Assembly: GCF_000722635.1 (NCBI RefSeq) | Contig: NZ_JOKH01000007.1 | Location: 94,909-158,908, forward strand | Direction of reading: 5' to 3' | Origin: Endozoicomonas numazuensis | GTDB taxonomy: Bacteria; Pseudomonadota; Gammaproteobacteria; Pseudomonadales; Endozoicomonadaceae | DNA: 64,000 nt | In this document: one piece after another, positions 36,181 through 46,600 of the stretch | Layout: each line of letters begins with the position of its first letter | How positions within the stretch are numbered: the stretch's first letter is position 1 | Program-made: the position numbers and the translations under genes | The notes under the pieces: model-generated | Told to the model about the DNA's origin: nothing | Seen by the model: the letters and a program-made list of their open reading frames with translations, nothing else | Database searches by the model: none

Positions 36181-38142
36181 TCAGATGAGGTTCTTCTCAG
36201 ACTGCTGCATGGGCGCCAGTGGGCCTGTCAGAATAACAATATCATCATGTTCAAGAGCATCAACGTCTTCTGGATCAAGACTCTGACCACCCCGTTTGAC
36301 TTCAACAACAGAAACTTCTTTTTCCAGGGGGAGTTCGCAGGGATTCAACCCTTCACAGGTGTTACCCCGACAAACATTCACCGCATGCCTCAAAGAAGTC
36401 TCTTCACTGTCAGCCATGACATCTTCATAACCGGGGTAGTAACTGTTGAGAATGTCATAGTGTTGTTCTCTGGCCGTGCTGATTTTGCCTCTGACCTGGT
36501 TTCTATCCATTCCCAGCATTAACAAGACATGTTTGACAATCAACAAGCTTGATTCAAGTACTTCCGGTATTACGGCAGTGGCACCAGCATCTTTGAGAGT
36601 CGCTGTCAGGCTGTCATCCCGGGTTCTGACCAGAATCGGAATATCATGGTAATGAGAGCGCACGGTTTTAACGATTTCCAAAGCATTTTCACTGCGATCG
36701 ATACAAATAATGACCTGCTTCGCCCGTTTCAGTCCAACAGACTCAAGCAGCTCAAGGCGACGACAGTCACCGTAAAATACCGGTTCTCCCGCCAAACCCG
36801 CTTCATGTACATGAAGTGGGTCATCATCCACCGCGACAAATGCCAGTTTTTCCTGTCCAAGAAAACGGCTGATGGTCTGTCCTACACGGCCATAGCCACA
36901 AATCAGAGTGTGTTGATTGATATGGGATACCTGTTGCTCAATATCACCCTGATCAATCTGAGACTGTATCGCTTCCTGCTTTTTATAGAGGAAATTGACG
37001 ATTCGACTGCTGTTTCTGATAAGCAGCGGAGCCAGAATCATAGACAATATGGTAATGGCAAGGACAACCGAAGCTCGTTCGCCTCCGGTCTGTCCATATT
37101 GCGTAGCTAAAGCAATCAGTGCAAAGCAAAATTCACCGCCCTGGGCCAGAGCCAGACCAGTTTTAAGAGAGGTACTTTTTTTCTCTTTGAGAATTCTGGC
37201 CAGAAGTGTGATGACACCCAGTTTGAAAATGACCAGTCCGGCAGTACCCAGAATGATGGCAGGCCAGAATTTCAGCAGAATATTTAAATCCAGCATCAGG
37301 CCAACCGACACAAAGAACAGACCCAGAAGGATATCCCTGAATGGGCGAATATCTGCTTCTACCTGATGTTTATAATTGCTTTCTCCCATCATCATGCCAG
37401 CAATGAATCCACCCAAGGCCATGGATAGACCAAGAACATGGGTTAACCAGGCTGCCATCAAGGCAATCATCAGCGCCGTGAGTACAAACAGTTCTTCAGA
37501 GCGGGCCCTGGCCACTTCATTAAAGATCCGTGGAAGCACCCATTTACCAATAGCCATCATGGCCAGTACAAACAGCAGCCCTTTAACCATCGCCATACTG
37601 ATGGTTGTTAAAACAGATTTGTCGCCGGCACCTGCTAGAGCGGGCACCAGAATCAGGAAGAGGACCGCAGCAATATCCTGAAAAAGAAGTACACCAATAG
37701 CCATTTGTCCCTGGCGACTTCTGATTTCATTACTCTGGGTCAGCTCTTTGGAAACGATAGCCGTGGAGGAGAGCGCCAGAGCGGCCGCCACTATCAAGGC
37801 TTCCTTGACCGGAGTTCCCACCACCAGCAATGCGGCAAATATTCCTGCCCCGCACAGCATGACCTGGACACCCCCAAGCCCAAAAACCTCCCGTTTCATG
37901 GACTTGATTCGTTTCATCGAAAATTCAAGTCCCAATGTAAACAGCAGGAATACAACGCCTATCTCAGCCAACAGGCTGATATCAAAGCTATAGTCAATCA
38001 AGCCGGTTGCAGTGGGCCCTACCACAATGCCTACTGCCAGATAGCCAAGACTCTCCGGTAAGTTCAGGCGATGAAACAGCGCAATGGCTCCCACAGAGAG
38101 AGCCAGAATTAACATCAATTGATTAAAAAAGGTAAAGTCCAT
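36181..38142 (-). CDS. Kef/YbaL-type cation/proton antiporter with RCK domain
   Basis: 653 residues: a CPA2 membrane domain of about 12 helices (FHRLNLPESLGYLAVGIVVG, FTLGLEFSMKRIK, AAALALSSTAIVSKEL, ALGGFIAGMMMGES), then a TrkA-N/RCK nucleotide-binding domain (~400-520) with CGYGRVGQTISRFLG, and a C-terminal TrkA-C-like region. Probably K+ or Na+ efflux gated by a nucleotide or glutathione ligand; no KefF/KefG-type partner gene is adjacent. Divergent from the glutaredoxin-like gene over ~140 bp. Confidence 0.92.
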   Translation of the reverse strand: MDFTFFNQLMLILALSVGAIALFHRLNLPESLGYLAVGIVVGPTATGLIDYSFDISLLAEIGVVFLLFTLGLEFSMKRIKSMKREVFGLGGVQVMLCGAGIFAALLVVGTPVKEALIVAAALALSSTAIVSKELTQSNEIRSRQGQMAIGVLLFQDIAAVLFLILVPALAGAGDKSVLTTISMAMVKGLLFVLAMMAIGKWVLPRIFNEVARARSEELFVLTALMIALMAAWLTHVLGLSMALGGFIAGMMMGESNYKHQVEADIRPFRDILLGLFFVSVGLMLDLNILLKFWPAIILGTAGLVIFKLGVITLLARILKEKKSTSLKTGLALAQGGEFCFALIALATQYGQTGGERASVVLAITILSMILAPLLIRNSSRIVNFLYKKQEAIQSQIDQGDIEQQVSHINQHTLICGYGRVGQTISRFLGQEKLAFVAVDDDPLHVHEAGLAGEPVFYGDCRRLELLESVGLKRAKQVIICIDRSENALEIVKTVRSHYHDIPILVRTRDDSLTATLKDAGATAVIPEVLESSLLIVKHVLLMLGMDRNQVRGKISTAREQHYDILNSYYPGYEDVMADSEETSLRHAVNVCRGNTCEGLNPCELPLEKEVSVVEVKRGGQSLDPEDVDALEHDDIVILTGPLAPMQQSEKNLI

Positions 38143-38286
38143 CGTTTATCAGACCTGGTTATCTTTATTGGACTGGAAGAAATTCATTAGGGGGCCTGCT
38201 CAATAAAGCAATGAGACAAGCTCCATAAATCTGTGCAAGCTGGTACAATTGTACTCGACATAGTCTCCCGCTGTTCAGGAAAACTT

Positions 38287-38556
38287 GTGCTGCACTTATC
38301 TCTCTATACCACATCCGGTTGCCATCTGTGTAATCATGCCGAGGAATTCCTTAATATTCTCGGCCAACATCCCCAACTCCATAGTCAATTCCAATGGTCT
38401 TCGGTAGAAATCAGTGAATCAGACGCCCTGATCGAGCGTTATGGTGTGAGAATTCCGGTAATAGGCACTGACAACGGAGACGAAATAGGCTGGCCATTTG
38501 AAATGGAGCAGCTAGGTGAATGGATCTATAGCTGTCTGGTTCAAAAGAGCCAGTAA
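38287..38556 (+). CDS. Glutaredoxin-like protein (DUF836 type)
   Basis: The chosen GTG start at 38287 (AGGA 7 nt upstream) gives 89 residues, typical for this family; a longer in-frame ATG start at 38233 adds 18 residues without homology. Thioredoxin-like fold: LSLYTTSGCHLCNHAEEFL has the CxxC redox motif, and YGVRIPVIGTDNG the cis-Pro loop. Substrate unknown. Confidence 0.85.
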   Translation: MLHLSLYTTSGCHLCNHAEEFLNILGQHPQLHSQFQWSSVEISESDALIERYGVRIPVIGTDNGDEIGWPFEMEQLGEWIYSCLVQKSQ

Positions 38557-38680
38557 AAGTAATGTGTTCTAGGATTTTTATGGCAAATTCAGTATTCTGA
38601 AGATAAAGGAAGGACGATAAGTCCTATGGTGCTCTAGCGGGTTCCGAAAGGCAATGTAAAAGACTTGTTCGCATCTTCCT

Positions 38681-39601
38681 ATGGACTCAGTCATTTCAGC
38701 ATTGATGGATCGTATGTCTAAACCCTTTGAAAACATCTCTGATAATCATGAAAAGCTGATGAAGCTGGCTTCAGTCGCGTCTGTTGCTACCGCCGCTATC
38801 CTGATTATTGTCAAAATTGCCGCCTGGTTTATGACCGGGTCCCTGAGTGTTCTGGCTACACTGCTGGATTCAGTGATGGATGTGATAGCTTCTATTATCA
38901 CTCTGGTCGCCGTAAAAATTGCCCTTGAACCCGCTGATGAAGAGCATCGATTTGGCCATGGAAAAGCTGAATATCTTGCAGTGCTGGCTCAGTCAGCATT
39001 TATATCAGGCTCAGCCATCATTCTGTTTCTCAGTGCTATTGACCAATTGTTAGGGGAGGGCAATAGCATCGACAATGAGTCAGTAGGCATGACTGTCATG
39101 CTGTTCTCAATTGTCGCAACTCTGATGCTTCTGGCCATTCAATCCTATGTAGTGAAAAAAACCGGGTCAGCAGCTATTGCTGCAGACTCCATGCATTACC
39201 GGGTTGATTTGCTCACCAATGTGTCCGTCATTATTGCGCTCTATGGTGTCAGTCAGGGCTATTTCTATCTGGATCCAACTTTTGCACTGTTGATTTCTAT
39301 TTATATGTTGATCAGTGTTGGGAAGATGGCCTGGGATGCGGCACAGCAGCTGATGGACCATTCACTGCCAGAACATCTGGTACACAAGATCGAGAGTATT
39401 GTACTTGCCATCGAGGGTGTCAGAGGTATTCATGAGATGAGAACCCGTATTTCGGGCCGGGTTCCCTTCATTCAGATGCACATTGATCTTAATGGTGATC
39501 AGAGCTTGCGAGAAGCCCATGATATTGGCCAGGCAGCGGAAGATGCCATCATGGAATTTCTACCCAACGCCGATATCATTGTTCACCTTGATCCAGATTG
39601 A
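38681..39601 (+). CDS. fieF: Cation diffusion facilitator (FieF/CDF family)
   Basis: Divalent metal efflux (Fe2+/Zn2+) driven by protons. Up to 306 residues; later in-frame ATGs at 38705 and 38714 are plausible starts since none has a clear ribosome site. Six helices; metal-site motifs LLDSVMDVIAS and HRFGHGKAEYLA in the first half, and ADSMHYRVDLLTN in helix 5; a C-terminal cytoplasmic domain with GVRGIHEMRTRISGRVPFIQ. Its 3' end overlaps convergent tatD by 26 nt. Confidence 0.92.
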   Translation: MDSVISALMDRMSKPFENISDNHEKLMKLASVASVATAAILIIVKIAAWFMTGSLSVLATLLDSVMDVIASIITLVAVKIALEPADEEHRFGHGKAEYLAVLAQSAFISGSAIILFLSAIDQLLGEGNSIDNESVGMTVMLFSIVATLMLLAIQSYVVKKTGSAAIAADSMHYRVDLLTNVSVIIALYGVSQGYFYLDPTFALLISIYMLISVGKMAWDAAQQLMDHSLPEHLVHKIESIVLAIEGVRGIHEMRTRISGRVPFIQMHIDLNGDQSLREAHDIGQAAEDAIMEFLPNADIIVHLDPD

Positions 39602-40382
39602 AAAAATGCGTGGCCGTCTCTGAGGTCTCTTTAGCCACTAGCTCGATTGTTTTGCCTGTTTGTTCAGCAATGGTTTTTACCACCCAGGACAAATAGGCAG
39701 GCTCATTTCTTCTGTTCTTTGGCTTTTTATCCATGCTTCTGGGTAAAAGCCAGGGCGCATCGGTTTCGATCATCAATCGGTTGGCTGGAATATCCTTTAG
39801 CAATGGGTGTAGGTGAGTACCTCGCCTTTCATCACAGACCCAGCCGGTAATCCCTATGTGAAGATCCAGATCAAGGTACTGATACAGTGCTTTCTTGTCG
39901 GCAGTAAAGCAGTGAACAACCAATCCATTGAGCTGATCTCTGAACTCTTTGGCAATGGCCACAAAACGATCCGCAGCATCACGTTCATGGCAGAATGCTG
40001 GCAGCCCGGTTTCAACAGCCAGTTGCAATTGTTGCTGGAAGACTTCTTCCTGAACAGGTCTGGGAGAAAAGTCCCGGTTGAAGTCCAAACCCATTTCACC
40101 AGCGGCTACCACTTTTGGGACTAAAAGCAGCTCCTTGAGTGTCTTGTAACAGCTGGTTGTGGCATGTTTGGCATCATGTGGATGAATGCCAGCAGTGGAA
40201 TAGCAATATTCAGCGTATGTTTGGGCTAATTCCAATGCTTGTTGAGACTCGTCAACAGAGGTGCCAGTGAGAATCATTGTACTGACACCGGCTTCAACAG
40301 CACGCTCAATAACAAGGTCACGATCCTTGGAAAATTGTTTATCGGTCAGGTTAACACCGATATCAACCAGATTAGGCTGCAT
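39576..40382 (-). CDS. tatD: TatD-family metal-dependent DNase
   Basis: 268 residues when started at MQPNLVDIGVNLT (GAGGT 6 nt upstream); an in-frame extension to 40445 is rejected. Matches E. coli TatD: DIGVNLTDKQF, STAGIHPHDAKH, GEMGLDFNRDFSPRP, VVHCFTADKK, IGITGWVCDERRGTHL, LMIETDAPWLLPR and KNRRNEPAYL. In E. coli it is a 3'-5' exonuclease linked to oxidative DNA damage. One first-position change is seen: FCHERDA in place of MHCRDA. Cytosolic. Confidence 0.93.
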   Translation of the reverse strand: MQPNLVDIGVNLTDKQFSKDRDLVIERAVEAGVSTMILTGTSVDESQQALELAQTYAEYCYSTAGIHPHDAKHATTSCYKTLKELLLVPKVVAAGEMGLDFNRDFSPRPVQEEVFQQQLQLAVETGLPAFCHERDAADRFVAIAKEFRDQLNGLVVHCFTADKKALYQYLDLDLHIGITGWVCDERRGTHLHPLLKDIPANRLMIETDAPWLLPRSMDKKPKNRRNEPAYLSWVVKTIAEQTGKTIELVAKETSETATHFFNLDQGEQ

Positions 40383-40488
40383 AATACCTCGAAGTTCTGG
40401 GTAAAAATCTGATACATTCTCTCCAAAATCCGGTGGGCATGGCAATCATGCTGTTCGCTCAATGTGTAAAATCGTTCGTGAGATTGTG

Positions 40489-41301
40489 ATGACTCATTCT
40501 TTATCTGTTTCCCATCTTGCTATTCATCCTGTTAAATCACTCAAGAAGATTTCAGTGGAGCAGGGAGTCATCGATCACATGGGATTTGTTAATGACCGTC
40601 GTTGGATGGTCGTTGAGCCCAATGGTAAATTCATGACTCAGCGGCATTATCCAAAAATGGTGCTGGTTTCAGCTGTTCCAAATAATGAAGGTCTGACACT
40701 GTCCGCACCAGGTATGTCTGATTTAGTCGTTGAAGATCCAGAACAACAGCCTACCACCTCCGTAAATAATGTTGTCGTCTGGAACGATACACTCAAAGCT
40801 GTGGACGCGGGCAATACCGTTTCCCAATGGCTCAGTGAGTTTCTGGGTGTATCTTGCAGAATGGTAAAGTTTTCAAAAGAGGTTCAGAGGCAGGTTGATC
40901 TTCGTTTTGCCAGTAAAGGTGACAGCACCGGTTTTGCTGATGGTTTTCCCTTCCTGCTGACAACAGAAGCCTCTTTGCAGGAACTTAACAGCCGGTTGTC
41001 GTCTCCGGTTACTATGGATCATTTCAGGCCCAACATTGTTATCCGGGGAGCAGAAGCTTACGCAGAAGATACCTGGAAAAGAATCAAAATTGGCGACGTT
41101 GTTTTTCGGGTAGCCAAACCGTGCAGTCGTTGTGTTATGACAACCGTCGATCCCATGACAGGAGAAAAAACAGGCAAAGATCCTTTGATGACACTGTCAC
41201 GATATAGAAAAACAGAAATGGGTGTGATCTTTGGACAAAATCTGATTCATGAATCGGAAGGTAAAATTCGACTGGGTGACAAGATCGAGATCATCGAATA
41301 A
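40489..41301 (+). CDS. MOSC-domain protein, YcbX-like
   Basis: 270 residues starting at MTHSLSVSHLAIHPVKSL (a GTG/ATG 27 nt upstream is in frame). An N-terminal MOSC beta-barrel domain (HPVKSLKKISVEQGVIDHMGFVNDRRWMVV, seen in pieces) and a C-terminal MOSC domain with the molybdenum-ligand cysteine in AKPCSRCVMTTVDPMTG. Family members reduce N-hydroxylated compounds with Mo cofactor. The 2Fe-2S ferredoxin domain found at the C-terminus of E. coli YcbX is absent, so an external electron donor is needed. Confidence 0.88.
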   Translation: MTHSLSVSHLAIHPVKSLKKISVEQGVIDHMGFVNDRRWMVVEPNGKFMTQRHYPKMVLVSAVPNNEGLTLSAPGMSDLVVEDPEQQPTTSVNNVVVWNDTLKAVDAGNTVSQWLSEFLGVSCRMVKFSKEVQRQVDLRFASKGDSTGFADGFPFLLTTEASLQELNSRLSSPVTMDHFRPNIVIRGAEAYAEDTWKRIKIGDVVFRVAKPCSRCVMTTVDPMTGEKTGKDPLMTLSRYRKTEMGVIFGQNLIHESEGKIRLGDKIEIIE

Positions 41302-41407
41302 TAATAAGCTTTAGAAAGTCGACATAGGCTCTTGATATAAGAGGCTATTATTCCACTCAGCCACTAAGGATTTGTCTTGAAATCACTTCCCGGTTAAAAC
41401 ATGAACT

Positions 41408-41470
41408 CCGTTCACCCTGAGCCTGTCGAAGGGTAGTGGCTCTGGGCTTCGATAGGCTCAGCCCGAACGG
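41408..41470. repeat. REP-type inverted repeat between MOSC gene and xthA
   Basis: Arms 41408-41431 (CCGTTCACCCTGAGCCTGTC + GAAG) and 41447-41470 (CTTCGATAGGCTCAGCCCGA + ACGG) are reverse complements with three or four mismatches around a 15-nt loop. The TGAGCCTGTCGAAG core is a widely dispersed bacterial REP-like sequence. It lies between two convergent 3' ends. Confidence 0.8.
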
Positions 41471-41507
41471 GGGCGGGTCAAATAAGAAGGTTATTTACGG
41501 ACTATTC

Positions 41508-42326
41508 CTAAACGTCAAATTCCACCCAAAGTGGCGCATGGTCAGAAGGTTTCTCCAACCCTCGGATATCGTAATCAATTCCGATGGCCTTGCAGTGTTT
41601 CATCAAACAGTCCGTAGCAATAACACCGTCTATACGCAGTCCGCGTTTCGGTTCACGATCAAATCCACGACTGCGGTAGTCAAACCAGCTATAGAGTTCT
41701 TCACTGCTCTTTTCGGAACATACCCGGTAACAATCAGTGAAGCCCCAGGCCAGAAGACGGTCAAACCATTCTCTTTCTTCCGGCAGAAAACTGCATTTTC
41801 CGGTTCTTAGCCAGCGTTTAGCATTATCAGGACCAATGCCAATATCAGTATCAGTATGGGAAATATTAAAATCACCCATCACCAGTAAGGGGTGATCCGG
41901 TGAATAGTCTGTTTCCAAAGTGGTCATCAGATCCCGATAAAAATTTTGCTTGGCAGGAAATTTGGTAGGGTGATCACGACTCTCTCCCTGAGGGAAATAA
42001 CCATTAATCACAGTAAAGGACTGACCACTCTCTGTCTGGTAGTCTGCTGTGATCAGCCGCCTCTGAGCATCAGGAGCATCGGACTTAAAGCCTTTCTCAA
42101 CCCTGACGGGCTTTCGACGACTCATCAAGGCGACACCGTAGTGTGTTTTCTGCCCAAAAAACTCGACGTGATAACCCAGAGCCTCGATGGCAGCAACGGG
42201 GAAGTCCTCATCAGTCACCTTAATTTCCTGGAGTCCGATGACTTCAGGTTGATGCTTTTCAATCAGGGCTTTGAGCTGATGCAGGCGAACGCGGATTCCA
42301 TTGACATTGAATGTAATGACTTTCAT
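41508..42326 (-). CDS. xthA: Exodeoxyribonuclease III
   Basis: AP endonuclease and 3' repair exonuclease of base-excision repair. 272 residues with the expected motifs: FNVNGIRVRLHQL, LQEIKVTDEDFP, YFPQGESRDHP, GDFNISHTDTDIG, SWFDYRSRG, RIDGVIATDCL and the terminal catalytic SDHAPLWVEF. Nothing is missing. Divergent from the RND pump genes. Confidence 0.97.
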   Translation of the reverse strand: MKVITFNVNGIRVRLHQLKALIEKHQPEVIGLQEIKVTDEDFPVAAIEALGYHVEFFGQKTHYGVALMSRRKPVRVEKGFKSDAPDAQRRLITADYQTESGQSFTVINGYFPQGESRDHPTKFPAKQNFYRDLMTTLETDYSPDHPLLVMGDFNISHTDTDIGIGPDNAKRWLRTGKCSFLPEEREWFDRLLAWGFTDCYRVCSEKSSEELYSWFDYRSRGFDREPKRGLRIDGVIATDCLMKHCKAIGIDYDIRGLEKPSDHAPLWVEFDV

Positions 42327-42550
42327 GACCTTGAAACGGCTTCCTTAGGGGGTATGAGCTGCATCATAGCTGAAAAGTGCAGGTGTTTTAAGTTACAGCA
42401 AGCTCTGGAAAGGGACCTAAGGTCAGAGAAGTGCAAAGATTTCGCCCTTTACTTGCTGCTGACATGTCAGCTTCTTTATAGTGGCCTCTACAGAATCGTA
42501 CAAGGTCGTACGACATCATAAGAACGATCACGACACATTGCGAACACTCT

Positions 42551-43687
42551 ATGCCTGACATAAATCGATCCTGGGTCCTAGCTGGAGGAATGGCGGGGCT
42601 TTTAGGAGTCTATCTGCTGACAGCGGACGTAACCTCCATGTCTGATACCAGCAAGTCATCGTCTCAAACTGAAAAGTCTCCTGAGCAGGAACTGCCACAG
42701 GAAATACTCCTGGCAAAAGTAACAGCCAGAACCTTTCCTGTTGAATCCATCTACCGAACTCTGACTCTTTTTGGCGAAACCCTGCCTGACCGGACGGTAA
42801 CCATCAGTGCAGAAATCCCGGCCAGGGTCGTCTCTGCAACGAGCCAGAAAGGGCAATTCATAAAACGTGGCGAAACCATTGTAAACCTGAGAGAGGGGGC
42901 TTTACCCGCTCAAATTGCGACGGCCAAAGCCCGAGTCAGGAAAGCTGAACTGGATTATAACTCAGCGCTGTCTTTGAAAAGTAAAAACCTGATTGCCGAA
43001 AATGAGCTGCCTCAGCTTGAAGTCGCATTAAGTGAAGCGCGTTCTGAGCTTTCCAGACTCGAAATAGACTTTGCCAATACAAAAATAAGTGCGCCGGTAA
43101 CAGGCATATTAAATGATCGCTTTGTTGAACAGGGTGATTATATTGAAATGGGCAAACCCGTCGCAGAAATACTCGACCTTGACCCTCTGGTGGTTTCTGT
43201 TGATGTTCCCCAAACACATATTGCTTCGGTGACTTTGGGTGATCATGCTGATATCCGGTTTGCTTCTGGCCAGACAGCTGAAGCACAGGTCCGCTATATT
43301 GCACGACTTGCAGAGTCAGGTACCCGCACCTTTAAAGTAGAACTCAGCCTGCCTAATAGAGCCATGGAAACACCTGCAGGCCTCAGTGTTGAAGCAGAAC
43401 TTAAACTGTCGCAAGTACAAGCTATCAAGGTTTCACCGGCATTATTAAGCCTGAATGAAACCGGCAGCCCGGGTATTAAATGGGTCGATGAAAAGAATAA
43501 GGTACATTTCACGGCCGTAGACATTGTGAAATCTGAAGCCAGCGGTTTATGGCTGACCGGTATTCCTACTCATGGGAGACTGATTACCAGAGGTCATGGT
43601 TTTGTCCGGGAAGGGGACCAGGTAATTGTTGAATCCGGGCAGGCCCTTGCCGTTCAAGCTGACAGGGTTGCAGGGGAAGCACCATGA
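42551..43687 (+). CDS. RND efflux periplasmic adaptor (membrane fusion protein)
   Basis: 378 residues: one N-terminal membrane anchor (VLAGGMAGLLGVYLL), a Ser/Glu-rich linker, then the lipoyl/barrel-sandwich region (ISAEIPARVVSATSQKGQF) split by a short helical hairpin (~115-165), a beta-barrel and a membrane-proximal domain. Joins the inner-membrane pump to an outer-membrane channel; no channel gene is adjacent, so a TolC-type protein encoded elsewhere is needed. The ATGA overlap with the pump gene shows coupled translation. Confidence 0.93.
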   Translation: MPDINRSWVLAGGMAGLLGVYLLTADVTSMSDTSKSSSQTEKSPEQELPQEILLAKVTARTFPVESIYRTLTLFGETLPDRTVTISAEIPARVVSATSQKGQFIKRGETIVNLREGALPAQIATAKARVRKAELDYNSALSLKSKNLIAENELPQLEVALSEARSELSRLEIDFANTKISAPVTGILNDRFVEQGDYIEMGKPVAEILDLDPLVVSVDVPQTHIASVTLGDHADIRFASGQTAEAQVRYIARLAESGTRTFKVELSLPNRAMETPAGLSVEAELKLSQVQAIKVSPALLSLNETGSPGIKWVDEKNKVHFTAVDIVKSEASGLWLTGIPTHGRLITRGHGFVREGDQVIVESGQALAVQADRVAGEAP

Positions 43688-46600
43688 GCAGTCTGATAGG
43701 CCTGTCATTGAATCGCAGTCGTACGATTCTGATGATGTTTGTCCTGATTCTGGTTTCAGGTATGCTTTCATATCTGACCATTCCCAGGGAGTCTACTCCC
43801 GACATTCCTATTCCTTATGTGTATGTCTCGGTTAGTTATGAAGGCATTTCTCCAGAAGACTCTGAACGACTTCTTGTTTTTCCCCTGGAAAAAGAGCTGC
43901 AGGGCCTTGAAGGGGTTAAAGAGCTTTCTGCAACGGCAGCACAGTCCCATGCCTCAGTGACATTGGAGTTTGATGCCGGCGTTAAATTGGATAAGGCGCT
44001 GGCGGATGTTCGGGACAAGGTCAATCTGGCTAAAAGTAAATTGCCTGACGGTACCGATGAACCGGTGATTAAACAGATCACCATGGCCAGCGAAAATCCG
44101 GTTATTACGGCCATTCTTTCTGGAGATCTGCCAGAAAGAGCCATGGTCAGGATAGCGAGAGCTTTGAAAGATGAGCTGGAAGCTCAAAAAGCCATTCTTG
44201 AGGTTGAAATTGCCGGTGACAGAGAAGACGTAGTCGATGTCATTATCGACCCTATGAAACTGGAAAGTTATGGTCTGGTTCCCGCCGATGTTATCAATCT
44301 TGTATCACAAAACAATCAGCTGGTTGCTGCAGGCAGTATGGATACCGGACAGGGTAGCTACTCTATCAAGGTGCCTGCGGTGTACAAGACGCCAGCAGAT
44401 ATCCTTTCGCAACCCGTAAAAGTTGAAGAAAACCGGGTAGTGACTTTTGCAGATATCGCTACAGTTTTAAGTACTTTCAAAGAGGGCGGAGGTTATGCGC
44501 GGCTTAATGGTGAAAACAGTATTGCTCTTGAAATTAAGAAGCGTCCCGGTGAGAACATTATTGAAGCCATTGAAACGGCTCGCTACATCATTGATCAGGG
44601 TGTTGGATCAGGTCCTGAGACATTAAAAGTCGATTATGTAGGGGATCAGTCAGAAGAAGTGAAGATGATGGTGACAGACCTTCAAAATAACGTACTGTCA
44701 GCCGTCATTCTTGTTGTTGTTATTATTATCGGTGCTCTTGGTGCTCGCAGCGCGTTTCTGGTGGGTATCGCCATTCCAGGCTCGTTTCTCTCAGGTATCC
44801 TGATCTTGGGTATCATGGGGTTGACCATCAACATGGTCGTACTTTTCTCATTGATCATGGCCGTCGGCATGCTGGTTGATGGTGCCATTGTTGTTACTGA
44901 ATACGCTGACAGGAGAATGGGGGAGGGGATTCATCGTAAACAGGCCTATCTTGAAGCCTCCAGAAAAATGGCCTGGCCGATTATCGCTTCTACGGCAACG
45001 ACTCTGGCTGCTTTCTTCCCTCTGATGTTCTGGCCCGGGACCATGGGCGAGTTTATGAAATTTTTGCCGTTGACTCTGATTGCTACTCTGGCTTCATCTC
45101 TGGCTATGGCTCTCATTTTCATCCCGACTATTGGCGCAATGATAGGAAAGCCAAGGGTGTTGGCTGCTAAAGAAAAAATGTCCATGAGCGCCATTGAGTC
45201 AGGCGATCTGAATCAGGCAGAAGGCTTTATCGGACGTTACATTTCAGTACTCAGCAAAGCCATTGACCATCCTGGTAAGGTATTAGTGTTTACCTGTATG
45301 ACGGTAGCGCTGATTTTTACGTTATTTATGAAAACCAGTCGTGGCATAGAATTTTTTCCGGATGTAGACACCAATGCCATTGTCATCACGGTCAAAGTTA
45401 ATTCGGGCAACCTCTCTGTTGATGAGAAAGATACTCTCCTGGAGAAGATCGAATTGAAGCTTATGGACTTGCCTGGCATGGAAACGCTCTACGCAAGAAC
45501 AGGCGACAGCCAGATTGTAGGAACATTGAGGGTTAATCTGGAAGACTGGCAATACCGGGATACGGCTCTTGCCATTGCACAGGATGCAGAACACAGACTC
45601 AAGGGATTCTCTGGTCTTGATATCGCCGTTGAGCGAGTGAAAGATGGCCCTCCCACCAGTAAGCCTCTGGAACTGGTTGTACGGGCAGATAATCTCGATA
45701 CCTTATACGATGCCGTCGGCAAATCGCGGCAAGTATTGGAAAATCTGGGGACCTTCACGAATATAGAAGATTCTGGTCCGGCACCGGGTTATGAGTGGCG
45801 CCTGAGCATCGACCGGGCCGAAGCTGCCCGCTATGGAGCTGATGTAGCAACCACGGGTAGCATGGTCAGAATGGTTACATCGGGATTAACCGTTGGTTCT
45901 TACAGGCCCGATGATGCTGATGATGAAGTCGATATACGCATTCGATACCCTGAAACTGAACGTCATCTGGAAAGTATTGATACTCTTCGCCTGATGACAT
46001 CTACCGGCCTGGTACCCATTGATAACTTTACCGAGCGAGAAGTCAGTACCAAGCTCGATAACATCAAACGAGTAGACGGAAAACGTACCATTACTCTCTC
46101 TGCCGATCTGGTAGAGGGTGAGTTACTTTCACAGCAACTCCCGATACTGACAGAAGCGCTGTCTGCTGCAGAAATAAGCAGTGATGTTAGCTTCGACTTC
46201 AAGGGTGAAGAAGAAGACCAGAAAGAAAGTGGACTGTTCCTGATCAAAGCTTTCAGTGTTGCATTATTTATCATGACCATGATCCTGGTGACACAGTTTA
46301 ATAGCTTTTATCAGGCTGCGTTAATCATGTCTGCCGTCATACTGGCAACAGGCGGTGTTTTCCTGGGGCTGATGATTACCGATCAAAACTTTGGGATCGT
46401 TATGTGTGGTATTGGCATCATTGCGCTGGCAGGTATTGTTGTAAACAACAACATTGTTCTGATCGACACGTTCAACAGTTTGAGGAAGGAAGGTTACGAC
46501 ACCAGAGAAGCTGTTCTCAGAACCGGTGCCCAGCGGCTTAGACCCGTTATGTTGACCACCATCACCACAGTATTAGGGCTGATGCCCATGGTGTTATCCG

